This document shows, in pieces, positions 34,791 through 44,473 of a stretch of 64,000 bases of DNA. The DNA comes from Turneriella sp942492915. GTDB taxonomy: Bacteria > Spirochaetota > Leptospiria > Turneriellales > Turneriellaceae. Within the stretch, counting starts at the first letter, position 1, and each line of letters opens with the position of its first letter. The translations under genes were made by a program, and so were the position numbers. The stretch spans positions 3,596,001 to 3,660,000 of the forward strand of contig OW818662.1 of assembly GCA_942492915.1 (NCBI GenBank), read 5' to 3'. The notes under the pieces are model-generated. The model was not told where the DNA came from and made no database searches. It saw only the letters and a list, made by a program, of their open reading frames with translations.

Positions 34791-35318
34791 ATGAAGGTAA
34801 ACAAAATAAACATTCTGCTGGTGATGGCCGTTATCGGCTTTACGGTCGCCTGCGGCTCAACGGATAAGAAAGCCGACGGCGCTGCTGCCGGGGCCACAGA
34901 AGGTGGCGCAACAGCCAATTCGCGGTCGTTCGGCGGCGACATGGCTGTTGATGCCGCAAACGCGCAGCTCGCAAAGGTCCCCGTAGTGGGATTTCCCCCG
35001 TTCGAACCGAATATGCCGATCACGCAATTTGACCAGTACGGTGAAAACGCGGCGACGGTCGCAAAAGGTGTTGTGGCATCGATGCCCGAAGGGTATAAAC
35101 TGCAAGTCACGGGCCACGCAAACCAGCACGCCTCAAAATCCGTGGCTTACACGAAGTCGCTGTCAGAGCAGCGCGCAAAGTATGTCTATAATTACTTTGT
35201 AAAGAAGGGGCTTAACAAATCAAAAATGACCTACGTCGGCGTGGGCAATTCTGAACCCGACCCGAACCTGTCGCACGATCAGAACCGTCGCGTCACATTC
35301 AAGCTCGTGAAAAAATAG
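34791..35318 (+). CDS. OmpA-family lipoprotein
   Basis: A 175-residue lipoprotein: signal peptide with lipobox FTVAC (Cys21), Gly/Ala linker to about 60, then a compact OmpA-like peptidoglycan-binding domain with ATVAKGVVASMP, LQVTGHANQHAS, SLSEQRAKYVYNYFVKKG and DQNRRVTFKL. The signature Asn-Arg-Arg near the end is kept. It should tie the outer membrane to the cell wall. AGAGAGG precedes the ATG, and a good terminator follows, so it is monocistronic. Confidence 0.92.
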   Translation: MKVNKINILLVMAVIGFTVACGSTDKKADGAAAGATEGGATANSRSFGGDMAVDAANAQLAKVPVVGFPPFEPNMPITQFDQYGENAATVAKGVVASMPEGYKLQVTGHANQHASKSVAYTKSLSEQRAKYVYNYFVKKGLNKSKMTYVGVGNSEPDPNLSHDQNRRVTFKLVKK

Positions 35319-35339
35319 TATTCTCCTGTGTTTCTCTGG

Positions 35340-35371
35340 CCTGCGCGGCAAGAAGCCGTGCGGGTCTTTTT
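35340..35371 (+). terminator. Intrinsic terminator after the OmpA lipoprotein gene
   Basis: Stem CCTGCGCGGC (35340-35349) pairs with GCCGTGCGGG (35355-35364) with two G-T pairs and loop AAGAA, followed by TCTTTTT. Good rho-independent form. Confidence 0.8.
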
Positions 35372-35386
35372 GTGTCAGGTCAGGTG

Positions 35387-36064
35387 TCAGCTTGTCGAGG
35401 CCAGGTTGGGTCGCGAAATTTCGAAGAGTTTGTCCCAACCGTAATCGGTACTCGCTCTGATCTCTGCGTGCCAACTCGAATCTTTCCAGCCACCTTTAAT
35501 CGACTGCGCAATGGTGAGGCCGGCGATGGCGCTGAGGTTGCTGTCGGGCGTAAAATCGACCGCCGGCTGCCCATCGACGAGGTTATAGAACGTATGCAAT
35601 CCATCGATGACCTTAAATACTTCGCCCGGTCGGTTGATGGGGTCGGCAAAGCCATCGATTGCCCATGGGTATGTCACTCCAGGGGGAACCGGGTAAACCC
35701 GGTCTGAGTTTTCGCCTTTGACCCAGGTCACAAAGGGTGAATGGTTAGTATAGCTGCCACCTTCGGCCCGGTCGACGGGAAGTACCACTGCCTGGTAATC
35801 GTAATGGGGTTTTTTCTCTTCTGGGTTCGCTGCACTTGCCGGCGGTTGTTCTCTCGTATGTTTTCGAGCCTCGAGCAGCGGATCGCTCTGCGTCTCGTCG
35901 AGCAGCAGCGCGGGGGATCCATCGCGGTAATCAAACCCGCCAGGCTCGGCGAAAGTCTCGCGGGCGTCAGCGATTTTTGTGCCCTGCGGCTCAGCTGGTG
36001 CAGCATTGATTGCACCAGCGGCAAGGGAAAACAAAACAAACGACCGGAAAAAATACTTCAACAT
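35387..36064 (-). CDS. Exported protein of unknown function
   Basis: A 225-residue protein with a signal peptide (cleavage likely after AINAAPA). The mature part has a Pro/Glu-rich linker (about 60-85) and then a polar domain with SPFVTWVKGENSDRVYPVPP and WAIDGFADPINRPGEVFKV. No family recognised. The gene stands alone between the OmpA terminator and the divergent P450 gene. Confidence 0.65.
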   Translation of the reverse strand: MLKYFFRSFVLFSLAAGAINAAPAEPQGTKIADARETFAEPGGFDYRDGSPALLLDETQSDPLLEARKHTREQPPASAANPEEKKPHYDYQAVVLPVDRAEGGSYTNHSPFVTWVKGENSDRVYPVPPGVTYPWAIDGFADPINRPGEVFKVIDGLHTFYNLVDGQPAVDFTPDSNLSAIAGLTIAQSIKGGWKDSSWHAEIRASTDYGWDKLFEISRPNLASTS

Positions 36065-36212
36065 CGCTACCTCTATGACCTATGATCAGCGTTTATGGTT
36101 CCCGCATAAAGCAGGCACTCGCAAAACAATATAAAAGTCTCAGCAGACCTGCCAAAAAAGATGCACATCGGCAATCTACTTGCCGCAACGATTCACCCTG
36201 CAAGGCCGAGCT

Positions 36213-37562
36213 ATGATACCCACCACCGCATTGCAGCAGATTCCGGGGCCTGCCGGTCTGCCATTTCTCGGCAACTTGCTCGATGTTGAAAGCGACATAC
36301 TCACGTTTCTGCAAAAGGTCGCTGGTTATGGCGATGTGGCGAAGCTTACCTTCTTTAACCGCCAGATTACCCTCATTAACCATCCCGACCTGATTCAGCA
36401 GGTGCTTATCAAAGATAACGACGCGTTCGAAAAAGACGCGGGCACGAAGTTGCTCGCGAAGTATGTGCTTGGCAAAGGCTTGCTCACGAGTGAAGGCGAA
36501 GAGCACAAGAAGATGCGCAAGATATCTTCACCTGCGTTCAATCGCCAGCGCATTCTTTCATATGGTAAGATCATGGCAGAGGCGACGGAGCAACATATCG
36601 CTTCGTGGCGTGACGGCGCGCGCATCGACATGCACCGAGAGATGATGGCGCTCACTTCGGCGATTGTCGCCAAGGCCCTCTTTAATATGGACGTCGGCGC
36701 CAAGGTCGATGCGATCGGTGAAGCGCTCGAGAAGGTGATGCGCATCGTCGAGGTGATACGCCTGCCGCTCAGCGACCTGTCGATGGCGCTGCCCTTACCG
36801 CCGACTCTCGCGATTCGTTCGGGTATTGCGACGCTCGACAAGATTATCTATGAAACCATCGACGAGCATCTTGCCGACAGCGAAGATCGGGGTGATCTGC
36901 TTTCGATGCTGATAGTGGCCAGACGTGAGGCGGGCGACGACCCAAAAACGGCGCGTAAACAGCTGCGCGACGAGGCGATGACGCTCTTTCTCGCCGGCCA
37001 CGAAACCACCGCTAACGCGCTCACCTGGACGTTCTACCTTCTCTCACAAAACCCGGGCGCGTACGAACTGCTGATTGACGAGTCGAAACGTGTGCTCGGT
37101 GACCGCACGGCGACGACCGACGATATCGCTTCGCTGACCTACACCCGCCAGGTCGTTGCCGAGTCGATGCGGCTCTACCCGCCTGCGTGGGTGATCGGGC
37201 GCAGCGTAATGCGCGACTACGAAATCGGGGGGTACGTGCTGCCAAAGGGCAGTGAGCTTTGGCTGAGCCAATTTGTCACGCACCGTGACGCGCGCTGGTT
37301 TGACAACCCGGCCAAGTTTCGTCCCGAAAGGTGGGCAGAAGGTGAAGCGGAAAAAAGGCCTAAGTTCAGTTATTTCCCGTTCAGTGCAGGCTTACGAAAT
37401 TGCATCGGCGAACAATTCGCATGGCAAGAGGCTATTCTCATAATGGCGACGATCAGCCGCAGCTGGCGGGCATCGCTTTCGGCGGGGTTCAAGGTCGAGC
37501 CATTGCCTCAGGTGACACTGCGGCCGAAAGAGGGCATGAGAATGGTGGTGGCAAAGGCGTAA
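36213..37562 (+). CDS. Cytochrome P450
   Basis: A 449-residue soluble haem monooxygenase. The I-helix oxygen-activation motif AGHETTANA is at about 261-269, the K-helix ExxR as ESMRLYPPAW, and the haem loop FSAGLRNCIG at about 390-399 with Cys397 as thiolate ligand. The start IPGPAGLPFLGN is the Pro-rich hinge seen in CYP102/CYP110-like fatty-acid or terpene hydroxylases. ATG 36213 is preferred to a TTG 11 codons upstream. Redox partner genes are not adjacent. A serine hydrolase follows 52 bases later. Confidence 0.95.
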   Translation: MIPTTALQQIPGPAGLPFLGNLLDVESDILTFLQKVAGYGDVAKLTFFNRQITLINHPDLIQQVLIKDNDAFEKDAGTKLLAKYVLGKGLLTSEGEEHKKMRKISSPAFNRQRILSYGKIMAEATEQHIASWRDGARIDMHREMMALTSAIVAKALFNMDVGAKVDAIGEALEKVMRIVEVIRLPLSDLSMALPLPPTLAIRSGIATLDKIIYETIDEHLADSEDRGDLLSMLIVARREAGDDPKTARKQLRDEAMTLFLAGHETTANALTWTFYLLSQNPGAYELLIDESKRVLGDRTATTDDIASLTYTRQVVAESMRLYPPAWVIGRSVMRDYEIGGYVLPKGSELWLSQFVTHRDARWFDNPAKFRPERWAEGEAEKRPKFSYFPFSAGLRNCIGEQFAWQEAILIMATISRSWRASLSAGFKVEPLPQVTLRPKEGMRMVVAKA

Positions 37563-37614
37563 CTCAACCGCCGCTTAACCTCTATTCGATTTACCCCTCT
37601 GCAGAAATTGAGAG

Positions 37615-38835
37615 ATGGGCGACAGCATGCAGACCCCCATCGTGTCACAGATTGACGCCGCAGCCGAGTCGCCACCCGAACAAGGCGGATTAAGCGCCGC
37701 ACAGATTAACGCCATCTGGAAAAAGGTTGAGGCGCTCTACAACACGAAGATCTACCCTGCGATTTCATTCTCGCTGCAGCGGCGCGGTAAAGTCATCATG
37801 CAAAGGGCGCTCGGCCACTCGCACGGTCACGGGCCGGGTGACATACCGACATCCCCCCGCAAGCAGATGACGCCGCAGACGCCCGTCTGCCTGTTTTCGA
37901 CTTCGAAGGCGGTCACAGCGACGCTCGTGCATATTCTGCATGAGAAGGGCGCGCTCGACGTCAACAGGCGCGTCGCAGATTACATACCTGAATTTGCAAA
38001 AAACGGCAAACAGGATATTACGGTGGCAGACGTGCTGAGCCATCGCGCGGGTTTCTCGGGGTTCTCTCGCAAGGGCATGTCGAGCGAAGTCTTTGAATTC
38101 GACCATGTCGTGCGCGTGCTGTGCGAGCAGCGCGCTGAGCTGCACACGAAAGGTGCGGTCGCGTACCACGCGGTCACCGGCGGTTACATTTTGGCCGAGG
38201 TCGTGAAGCGCACAACGGGTAACGACCTGCGCCACGCGCTGCACGAGCTCATCAAGAAGCCGCTCGGGTTTGAGTGGTTCGATTACGGCGCGCCAGGCAA
38301 AGATATTGCGCAGGTTGCGCAAAACTACGTCACGGGTTGGCCGAATGTTTTTCCTTTCAAGCAGCTCGTCGAATACGCGATCGGCAGTTCGTTCGAAACA
38401 ATTGTGGGCCTCGCCCGCGATGCGCGTTTTTATGATTCGATAATTCCATCGGCGAATATGGTGGCGACCGCTCCCGAGGTGGCGCAGTTTTTCCAGATGC
38501 TTTTAAACGGAGGCGAACTGAACGGTGTGCGCGTATGCAAAAAAGAAACTGTCGCACAGATGACGCGCGAGGCCGGCAACACCTGGTTCGACCGCCGCCT
38601 CATGATGCCGATGCGCTACAGCCAGGGGTTCATGCTCGGTAACAACCCGCTCGGCATGTTCGGCCCCGACACGAAGCAGGCCTATGGACATTTGGGTTTC
38701 ATGAACATTCTCTGCTGGGCCGACCCGCAGCGCGACATTTCGGTCGCGATTCTGAATACGGGAAAGAGCCTTGGTGGTCGTCACGTGATTGCGTTCGCTG
38801 ACGTGTTGCGCACGATCTCAGAAGAGTGTGGTTAG
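37615..38835 (+). CDS. Serine hydrolase, beta-lactamase/EstB family
   Basis: A 406-residue enzyme of the class C beta-lactamase-like family, mostly esterases or transpeptidase-like proteins. The nucleophile motif SxxK is FSTSKAV (Ser95, Lys98), and the second Tyr motif is YHAVTGGYIL. A late Gly/His region AYGHLGFMN replaces the KTG box, as in esterases. No signal peptide, so cytoplasmic. ATG 37615 is used; ATG 37627, in frame, is possible. It probably forms an operon with the P450 and the lipoprotein behind it. Confidence 0.85.
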   Translation: MGDSMQTPIVSQIDAAAESPPEQGGLSAAQINAIWKKVEALYNTKIYPAISFSLQRRGKVIMQRALGHSHGHGPGDIPTSPRKQMTPQTPVCLFSTSKAVTATLVHILHEKGALDVNRRVADYIPEFAKNGKQDITVADVLSHRAGFSGFSRKGMSSEVFEFDHVVRVLCEQRAELHTKGAVAYHAVTGGYILAEVVKRTTGNDLRHALHELIKKPLGFEWFDYGAPGKDIAQVAQNYVTGWPNVFPFKQLVEYAIGSSFETIVGLARDARFYDSIIPSANMVATAPEVAQFFQMLLNGGELNGVRVCKKETVAQMTREAGNTWFDRRLMMPMRYSQGFMLGNNPLGMFGPDTKQAYGHLGFMNILCWADPQRDISVAILNTGKSLGGRHVIAFADVLRTISEECG

Positions 38836-38843
38836 TCATAATT

Positions 38844-40214
38844 ATGCGCAGGCTGTTCATTATTCTAGTTGCGTTCGCGCCCTTCACGGCGTGCAAAAGC
38901 TGGGGCAAGTTTTGGCAGACTGAAATTATATACCCTTCAAACCCGCTGCTCGTGACGCAGAATGTCGCGATGTCACCCGTCACCCCGTCAATGCCCGGGG
39001 CCGCGCAGAGCTGCAGTGTGTCGCCGGCGTTGCCCGAAGGTTTGTCGCTCGCGGGTGATTGCACGATCTCGGGAACGCCTACCAGGGGGCAGGGCGCACT
39101 GCCTTACAAGGTAACTGCCGACATCGGCTCTGATACAGTATCGGGTGAGCTGCGCATACGCGTGCTGTTTCAGCCGCGGTTTCTGTATGCAACCAATATT
39201 GGCGATACAACAATCAGCTTGTATACCATCAATTCTGCGACGGGTGCTCTGACCTTTCAGGCCAACTATGGGACAGGCAGCTCTCCGCGCTTTGTCGTGC
39301 GCGACCCGACCGGAAAATTCATCTTTGTAGGAAACTGGGCCGGGTCGAGCATCTCGGCTTTTACGATTAACCAAACCACCGGTGCCCTCACGGCTGTAGC
39401 GGGTTCGCCGTTTTCCACGAGTGTATTTCCGTATTCGCTCAGCTGTGACCCTGAAGGCAAGTTTCTGTTCGCCGGCCATGAAGATGCAGGCGTTGCAGCG
39501 GTGTCCGCATATACCATCAACGGGGTCACCGGTGCTTTGACGGCGGTAGGCGGTTCACCCTTCGCCGCCGCCGGGGGTGCAAAACCGGTATCTGTCTATG
39601 TGTCTCCGGATGGCAGGCATCTATACGCCGGGTCATCACAAGCCTTAGGTAACCCCAATACCTTTGGTTATGCCATTAACCCACAAACAGGGGCGCTCAC
39701 CCAGCTCACTGGTTCGCCCTTTGGTGAGTTGAACAATGGCATTTCTGCATTTGTTGAGCCGACAGGAAAATACGTGTACTATGCCCAATACAATGGAGGC
39801 ACCGTTGCCTATACTCGCGAATCTACCACAGGGACCTTGTCTCTGCTCGCAACATCACCTTTTGCCACGGGTGCTGCGCCGACTTACATCACCGGTGATG
39901 TAAACAGTAGATACATTTTTGTCGCCAACAGTGGCGATACAGTGGGAACCGCAGGGCTAACCGGCTATGCGATAGACGCAAACGGCAGCTTGTCAGCACT
40001 CACCGGCTCACCGTTCACAACGGGCAAGAACCCGGCGAGTATTGCCATAGACGAAACCAGCCGCTTCATTTATATTATTGGGACGGGTGAGACGAATCCG
40101 ACTGTTGACCCGATATTTGCCTATCAATTTCAATCAGGCTCACTTTCGTTCATAGCGAGTTACTCGGCCGGTGTCGATGCAGCGAGCTTGATAATAGCGG
40201 GTAGCAATCCCTGA
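38844..40214 (+). CDS. Beta-propeller lipoprotein (lactonase/YVTN-like)
   Basis: A 456-residue lipoprotein with lipobox FTAC (Cys17), an Ig-like segment (about 30-115) with PEGLSLAGDCTISGTP, the pattern of a putative Ig (He_PIG) domain, and then a propeller of about seven blades. Blades repeat motifs such as ISAFTINQTTGALTAVAGSPF and YAINPQTGALTQLTGSPF, similar to the 6-phosphogluconolactonase-like fold. It should be on a cell surface or in the periplasm. Start is ATG 38844, nine bases after the previous stop. Confidence 0.82.
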   Translation: MRRLFIILVAFAPFTACKSWGKFWQTEIIYPSNPLLVTQNVAMSPVTPSMPGAAQSCSVSPALPEGLSLAGDCTISGTPTRGQGALPYKVTADIGSDTVSGELRIRVLFQPRFLYATNIGDTTISLYTINSATGALTFQANYGTGSSPRFVVRDPTGKFIFVGNWAGSSISAFTINQTTGALTAVAGSPFSTSVFPYSLSCDPEGKFLFAGHEDAGVAAVSAYTINGVTGALTAVGGSPFAAAGGAKPVSVYVSPDGRHLYAGSSQALGNPNTFGYAINPQTGALTQLTGSPFGELNNGISAFVEPTGKYVYYAQYNGGTVAYTRESTTGTLSLLATSPFATGAAPTYITGDVNSRYIFVANSGDTVGTAGLTGYAIDANGSLSALTGSPFTTGKNPASIAIDETSRFIYIIGTGETNPTVDPIFAYQFQSGSLSFIASYSAGVDAASLIIAGSNP

Positions 40215-40220
40215 AAAATA

Positions 40221-41543
40221 TTACCCAGGCACACCTACCTTTGCATTCTGCTTTTTCCAGTAGCTGCGGTAAAGTGGGTGGCAAGGTGATTTCAGGTTAG
40301 TCGCTGAAACCTGCGTGGTCCATTTGTTCAGCAGTGCGTCACTTTGTGCCAAAGCTTCTGCTGAGAACTTTTCGCGCTGCGCTGCGGGCTTATTAAACGT
40401 TTGCTGCTCGGCGCGGTAGCTTTCGTCTTCAAACGCATTGCGCTCTGCGAGAAAAACTGCCCCGGCGGCGGTGAGGTTCTTGAGCGCACGGCGGTGCAGG
40501 CGTTCATGCCGCCACCAGAGCGAGTTGTCGGCTTTTGCGCCGGGTTCCATTGTTTTGCCTGCTACAAGATTCTTACCGGGAATAAAAAACGGTTTGAATA
40601 CAGAAATGCACGGCGCAGCGGTGCCGGTAAACCAGTAGGTTGATTGGCCTTTGGGCCGCAATTCTGCGACCATGCTGCCCGTCGTCTGGCTGGGTGTTGT
40701 CATGCCCGATGCATGCACGCATAGCGATTTCATACCGGTGCGCGCCGGGTCGGTCTCGTCATGGTAATGCGAGCGCAGAATCTGCATCGCCGTCTGCGCG
40801 TCATAACCTTCTTTGCCCTTGCGGCCAAGTTCTGTCGACAGCGCCTGCCGCACCTTACAGTGCGAGAAGTGCGTGTAGAATCGATCAGAGAACACCTTAC
40901 GGAAATTGAAATCGCTCCCTGTAGTTAATCCTCTTTGTTGCGCAAAATCTTTGAGCCCAGGGCTCGAGAGATCAAATTCGCTTTCAATCGTGAGTCCATT
41001 CGAGATCGAACGAAAACCTTTTACTTTTTGCGCGACCCAATGGCGGTCGACCGTCTCAAGCACCCACGCCTCGCGCGGGTCGGCGATAATAAAACTGTTG
41101 TGGTAGAAAAAATCGCGGTTCTCATAACCTCCGCACGCATCTTGCCCGTACTCGGCCAGCAGGTCGGTGATGCATTCGAGCGCGGCGGGCGCCGACGCCG
41201 TGCGTTCGAGCGCGAGGCGCAGCATGTCCATGCCCGTAAGGCCGTTATTGTTTTTAGCAGGATGGATTTTTGTGAAGACTGCCTCGTTGCCGATGGCAAG
41301 TCCGTGCGCGTTTGCCCCCATCTCGGCGCCCCACATCTGAAACGGCTTCGACAGAATCACCTCATGCGTCTCTCTTACCTGCGGTATTTCAATGAATGTC
41401 GTCTTGAGTGATTTTGTTTTATGCCGCATTTGCGGAAACCGCACGAGAGCCTGCGCCTCATTCGGTTCGCGGTCTGAGTTCTTTGCGAGAATCATGGTTC
41501 GATTTTTGGTGTAGTCGGGGGTCGCCACAAAAGTATCGCACAT
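40221..41543 (-). CDS. Secernin-like C69-family peptidase
   Basis: A 440-residue N-terminal nucleophile hydrolase. The sequence begins MCDTFVATPDYTKN, so after Met removal Cys2 is the nucleophile, as in dipeptidases of family C69 and secernins. The motifs ILAKNSDREPNEAQ and WGAEMGANAHGLAIGNEAVF are family-typical. The length matches the secernin branch rather than the Lactobacillus PepD branch. No signal peptide. It converges on the propeller gene with a 6-base gap. Confidence 0.88.
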   Translation of the reverse strand: MCDTFVATPDYTKNRTMILAKNSDREPNEAQALVRFPQMRHKTKSLKTTFIEIPQVRETHEVILSKPFQMWGAEMGANAHGLAIGNEAVFTKIHPAKNNNGLTGMDMLRLALERTASAPAALECITDLLAEYGQDACGGYENRDFFYHNSFIIADPREAWVLETVDRHWVAQKVKGFRSISNGLTIESEFDLSSPGLKDFAQQRGLTTGSDFNFRKVFSDRFYTHFSHCKVRQALSTELGRKGKEGYDAQTAMQILRSHYHDETDPARTGMKSLCVHASGMTTPSQTTGSMVAELRPKGQSTYWFTGTAAPCISVFKPFFIPGKNLVAGKTMEPGAKADNSLWWRHERLHRRALKNLTAAGAVFLAERNAFEDESYRAEQQTFNKPAAQREKFSAEALAQSDALLNKWTTQVSATNLKSPCHPLYRSYWKKQNAKVGVPG

Positions 41544-41598
41544 GGGGTTAATTTGCCCTTTGCTGACGCAAAGTCAATCGGCGTTTACAATTAAGATC

Positions 41599-41647
41599 TT
41601 GCCTTGAACATATCCAAACGCTTCGCGTCCGTATATGTTCAAGGCAA
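41599..41647 (+). repeat. 15-bp inverted repeat around the start codon of the kinase-like gene
   Basis: TTGCCTTGAACATAT (41599-41613) is the exact reverse complement of 41633-41647, with a 19-base spacer holding a further small hairpin (ACGC/GCGT). The right arm contains ATG 41635 and the following codons. No Shine-Dalgarno sequence lies before that ATG. The structure would hide the start. Confidence 0.7.
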
Positions 41648-42477
41648 ATGCGGCAGATTACGTTGCGACATTCGTTGCTGAAATACTCGGTCGAGCCCCC
41701 GGCAAGCGCCCGCTCATCTTCGGTCTAAATGGCCCACAGGGCTCGGGCAAGACCACTGCAACTGCGGCGGCTGTTGCACTGCTGCGCAACCAAAATAGCC
41801 TGCACGGCATCACGGTTTCCATTGATGATTTTTATCTGACGCGCGCTGAGCAGATGTTACTGGCACAGCGGCACCCTCAGAATCCTTACCTGCAACAGCG
41901 GGGTTACCCCGGCACGCATGATATAAGCCTCGGCTGTGAGACGCTCTCTAAACTCAAGGCGATCAACGATGTGCCTGAGCCAGTGGCGCTGCCGCGCTAT
42001 GACAAGTCGGCGCATGACGGCGAGGGCGACCGGCTGCCGCACAGCGAATGGCCGATCGTTACAACACCTCTCGACTTCGTGATTCTCGAGGGCTGGTGTT
42101 TAGGATTCACCCCCGTGCCTGAAAATCAAATAAGCGAAAAATCTCTTACCGAGATCAATCAGCTGCTGCGCGCCTATGCTAAGTGGCACGTATATTTCGA
42201 TGCTTTCATTCAGCTGAAAGCAAGTGACATTCGTTATACAATCGACTGGCGCATTGAGGCTGAGCAAAAAATGCGCGCTCAGGGCAAAGCCGGCATGAGC
42301 GACGAGCGTATTCGCGCGTATATCGAGAAGTTTATGCCTTCGTACGATTTGTTTTCACCGGGGCTGGATGAATTTATGCGTCAAGGGTTGCCCCGACTGG
42401 TGATTGAGATTCAGCGAGACCGCACTCCGCTTTACCCCCTGTCAAAATCGCCGGGGGTGACGCGTGCAGGTCACTGA
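41635..42477 (+). CDS. D-glycerate 3-kinase-like P-loop kinase
   Basis: A 280-residue kinase of the GLYK group, related to uridine kinase and PRK. The Walker A motif is GPQGSGKT (33-40), followed by VSIDDFYLTRAEQ and RGYPGTHDI, the hallmarks of plant and fungal glycerate kinases, and LPRYDKSAHDGEGDR near residue 120-135. It should phosphorylate D-glycerate to 3-phosphoglycerate, or a similar small hydroxy acid. It overlaps mnmG by 14 bases. The start is uncertain, since no ribosome-binding site is visible. Confidence 0.82.
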   Translation: MFKANAADYVATFVAEILGRAPGKRPLIFGLNGPQGSGKTTATAAAVALLRNQNSLHGITVSIDDFYLTRAEQMLLAQRHPQNPYLQQRGYPGTHDISLGCETLSKLKAINDVPEPVALPRYDKSAHDGEGDRLPHSEWPIVTTPLDFVILEGWCLGFTPVPENQISEKSLTEINQLLRAYAKWHVYFDAFIQLKASDIRYTIDWRIEAEQKMRAQGKAGMSDERIRAYIEKFMPSYDLFSPGLDEFMRQGLPRLVIEIQRDRTPLYPLSKSPGVTRAGH

Positions 42478-44398
42478 CCAACACTTCAAGTACCCCCGTC
42501 AATATGACGCGATCATTGTCGGTGCTGGGCATGCCGGCTGCGACGCAGCGCACATCTGCGCGAAGGCGGGCCTGAAAACCCTGCTCGTTACGATGTCACT
42601 CGACACGATCGGACAGATGAGCTGCAACCCTTCGATCGGCGGCGTCGCGAAAGGGCACATGGTGCGCGAGGTCGATGCTTTGGGTGGTCTCATGGGCATC
42701 GCGACCGACCGCAGCGGCATTCATTACAAGATGCTCAATCGCAGCAAAGGCCCCGCAGTGTGGGGCCCACGCGCGCAGGCCGACAAGAAGCTGTACCAGA
42801 ATGAAGTGAAGTTTATTCTCGAGTCGACGCCGAATCTCGATATTCTGCAAGATAGCGTGGCGGATTTATTGACCGAGCACAGTGGCCCAACGGCCACTGT
42901 GCTCGGAATAGTTACCCAACGCAAACTCGAAATCCTCGCGCCGGCAGTCGTCATCACCACCGGCACTTTTCTGCGCGGTCTCATTCACGTTGGTGACTTT
43001 CAGACGCAGGCGGGGCGCTATGGCGATAAGAGCTCACAAGAACTCTCGCCTTCTCTCACGCGCATTGGCTTCGAGCTCGGTCGGCTCAAGACTGGCACAC
43101 CGCCGCGCGTGCATGGTGATACTATTGACTATTCGGTGATGCAGGTACAAGGACCCGATGCGGAGCCGCAGCCGTTCAGTTTCTCATTTGAGTACGCGAA
43201 AGAAAGACTTTGGCAGAAACAGATCGACTGCCATTTGACCTATACATCCAACGAAACGCACAACATCATTCGCGGTGCGCTCGACCGTTCGCCGCTCTAT
43301 TCAGGCAAAATCAAATCTGTCGGCCCGCGCTACTGCCCTTCGATCGAAGACAAGGTCGTGCGCTTTGCCGAAAAAGAACGCCACCAGATTTTTCTCGAAC
43401 GCGAGGGTCTGCGCACGCACGAAGTGTATGTGAATGGCATCTCGACGAGCCTGCCTGAAGACGTGCAGTGGGATATCGTGCGTTCTATCAAGGGCCTTGA
43501 GAACGCACAGATTATGCGCCCCGGTTATGCGGTTGAATACGACTTCATTCAGCCGACTGAGCTTTATCCGACGCTCGAAACTAAAAAGGTGCGCGGGCTC
43601 TACCTCGCGGGACAAATCAACGGCACGACGGGCTATGAAGAAGCCGCCGCGCAGGGCCTAGTCGCGGGTTACAACATCATCTACCGCGCGCAGGGGCGTG
43701 GCGAATTTATTCTGAAGCGCGACGAAGCCTACATCGGGGTGCTCATCGACGATCTCGTCAACAAGGGTGTCGACGAACCCTACCGCATGTTCACCTCGCG
43801 CGCCGAGCACCGGTTGACCCTCAGGCAAGACAATGCAGATTTTCGGCTGATGCGCTTCGCCGCTGAGTTGGGTATTGATGGCGGCCTGATGGCGCAGTGT
43901 CAGGAAAAATATACGCGCTACGAAACCTATAAAGAGACGATTCGCAAAAAAAAGATCAGCGTGGCGCTGATCGAAAAACTTGAAGCGCAGGGTGTCAGCG
44001 TGCAGAAGGGCTCAGCGTATGAGTCTCTGCTACGGCGACCGCAGCTCACTGAAGAATCCATCCAACTTGTTTTTGCCGATATTCGCGAGACATCGCCGGC
44101 GCTTGAACCGGTGACCGCCGAAGAAGAATTCAAGATCGCGATGGAAGTCAAATACGATGGCTATAACGAGCGCGAATCGAACCGCATCGAGCGCCGCGTC
44201 GGTAGCGAAGACCGCCCGATACCCGCAGATTTTGATTACGATGCGCTCGACAGCATCAAGTTTGAAGCGCGGGCTAAATTAAAGAAGATTCAACCACGTA
44301 CGGTCGGCCAGGCTGCGCGCATCTCGGGGGTTGATCCGTCTGACATTGATATTTTGCTAATCACGCTTGAGCACCAACGGCGCGCGAAGGCGGGGTGA
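42464..44398 (+). CDS. mnmG: tRNA U34 modification enzyme MnmG (GidA)
   Basis: FAD-dependent enzyme that, with MnmE, adds carboxymethylaminomethyl to uridine 34 of certain tRNAs. The FAD-binding GAGHAG is at residues 20-25 and the sequence continues with SCNPSIGGVAKGH and the conserved GRYGDKSS-type block (QTQAGRYGDKSS). Typical length (644). Start is GTG 42464, inside the end of the kinase-like gene. MnmE is not in the window. Confidence 0.96.
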   Translation: MQVTDQHFKYPRQYDAIIVGAGHAGCDAAHICAKAGLKTLLVTMSLDTIGQMSCNPSIGGVAKGHMVREVDALGGLMGIATDRSGIHYKMLNRSKGPAVWGPRAQADKKLYQNEVKFILESTPNLDILQDSVADLLTEHSGPTATVLGIVTQRKLEILAPAVVITTGTFLRGLIHVGDFQTQAGRYGDKSSQELSPSLTRIGFELGRLKTGTPPRVHGDTIDYSVMQVQGPDAEPQPFSFSFEYAKERLWQKQIDCHLTYTSNETHNIIRGALDRSPLYSGKIKSVGPRYCPSIEDKVVRFAEKERHQIFLEREGLRTHEVYVNGISTSLPEDVQWDIVRSIKGLENAQIMRPGYAVEYDFIQPTELYPTLETKKVRGLYLAGQINGTTGYEEAAAQGLVAGYNIIYRAQGRGEFILKRDEAYIGVLIDDLVNKGVDEPYRMFTSRAEHRLTLRQDNADFRLMRFAAELGIDGGLMAQCQEKYTRYETYKETIRKKKISVALIEKLEAQGVSVQKGSAYESLLRRPQLTEESIQLVFADIRETSPALEPVTAEEEFKIAMEVKYDGYNERESNRIERRVGSEDRPIPADFDYDALDSIKFEARAKLKKIQPRTVGQAARISGVDPSDIDILLITLEHQRRAKAG

Positions 44399-44399
44399 C

Positions 44400-44416
44400 C
44401 CCCCCGAACAGGGGGG
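44400..44416 (+). terminator. Short GC hairpin after mnmG
   Basis: CCCCCC (44400-44405), loop GAACA, GGGGGG (44411-44416). Weak T content follows. It lies just past the mnmG stop and before the next promoter. Confidence 0.5.
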
Positions 44417-44435
44417 ATATTTCCGCTGTATTGTA

Positions 44436-44464
44436 TTGACTCTTCTCCCTTGGCTAACTATATA
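44436..44464 (+). promoter_or_regulatory. Strong sigma-70 promoter of the surface module
   Basis: TTGACT (44436-44441), 17-base spacer, TATATA (44459-44464). The transcript should start about 44471, only a few bases before ATG 44474, so the mRNA may lack a leader. Confidence 0.7.
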
Positions 44465-44473
44465 GGCCTAGGT

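Noticed and set aside
40180..40225. Weak GGGTA/TACCC repeat between convergent genes
   Set aside because: Only five base pairs with a long loop; not convincing as a terminator.
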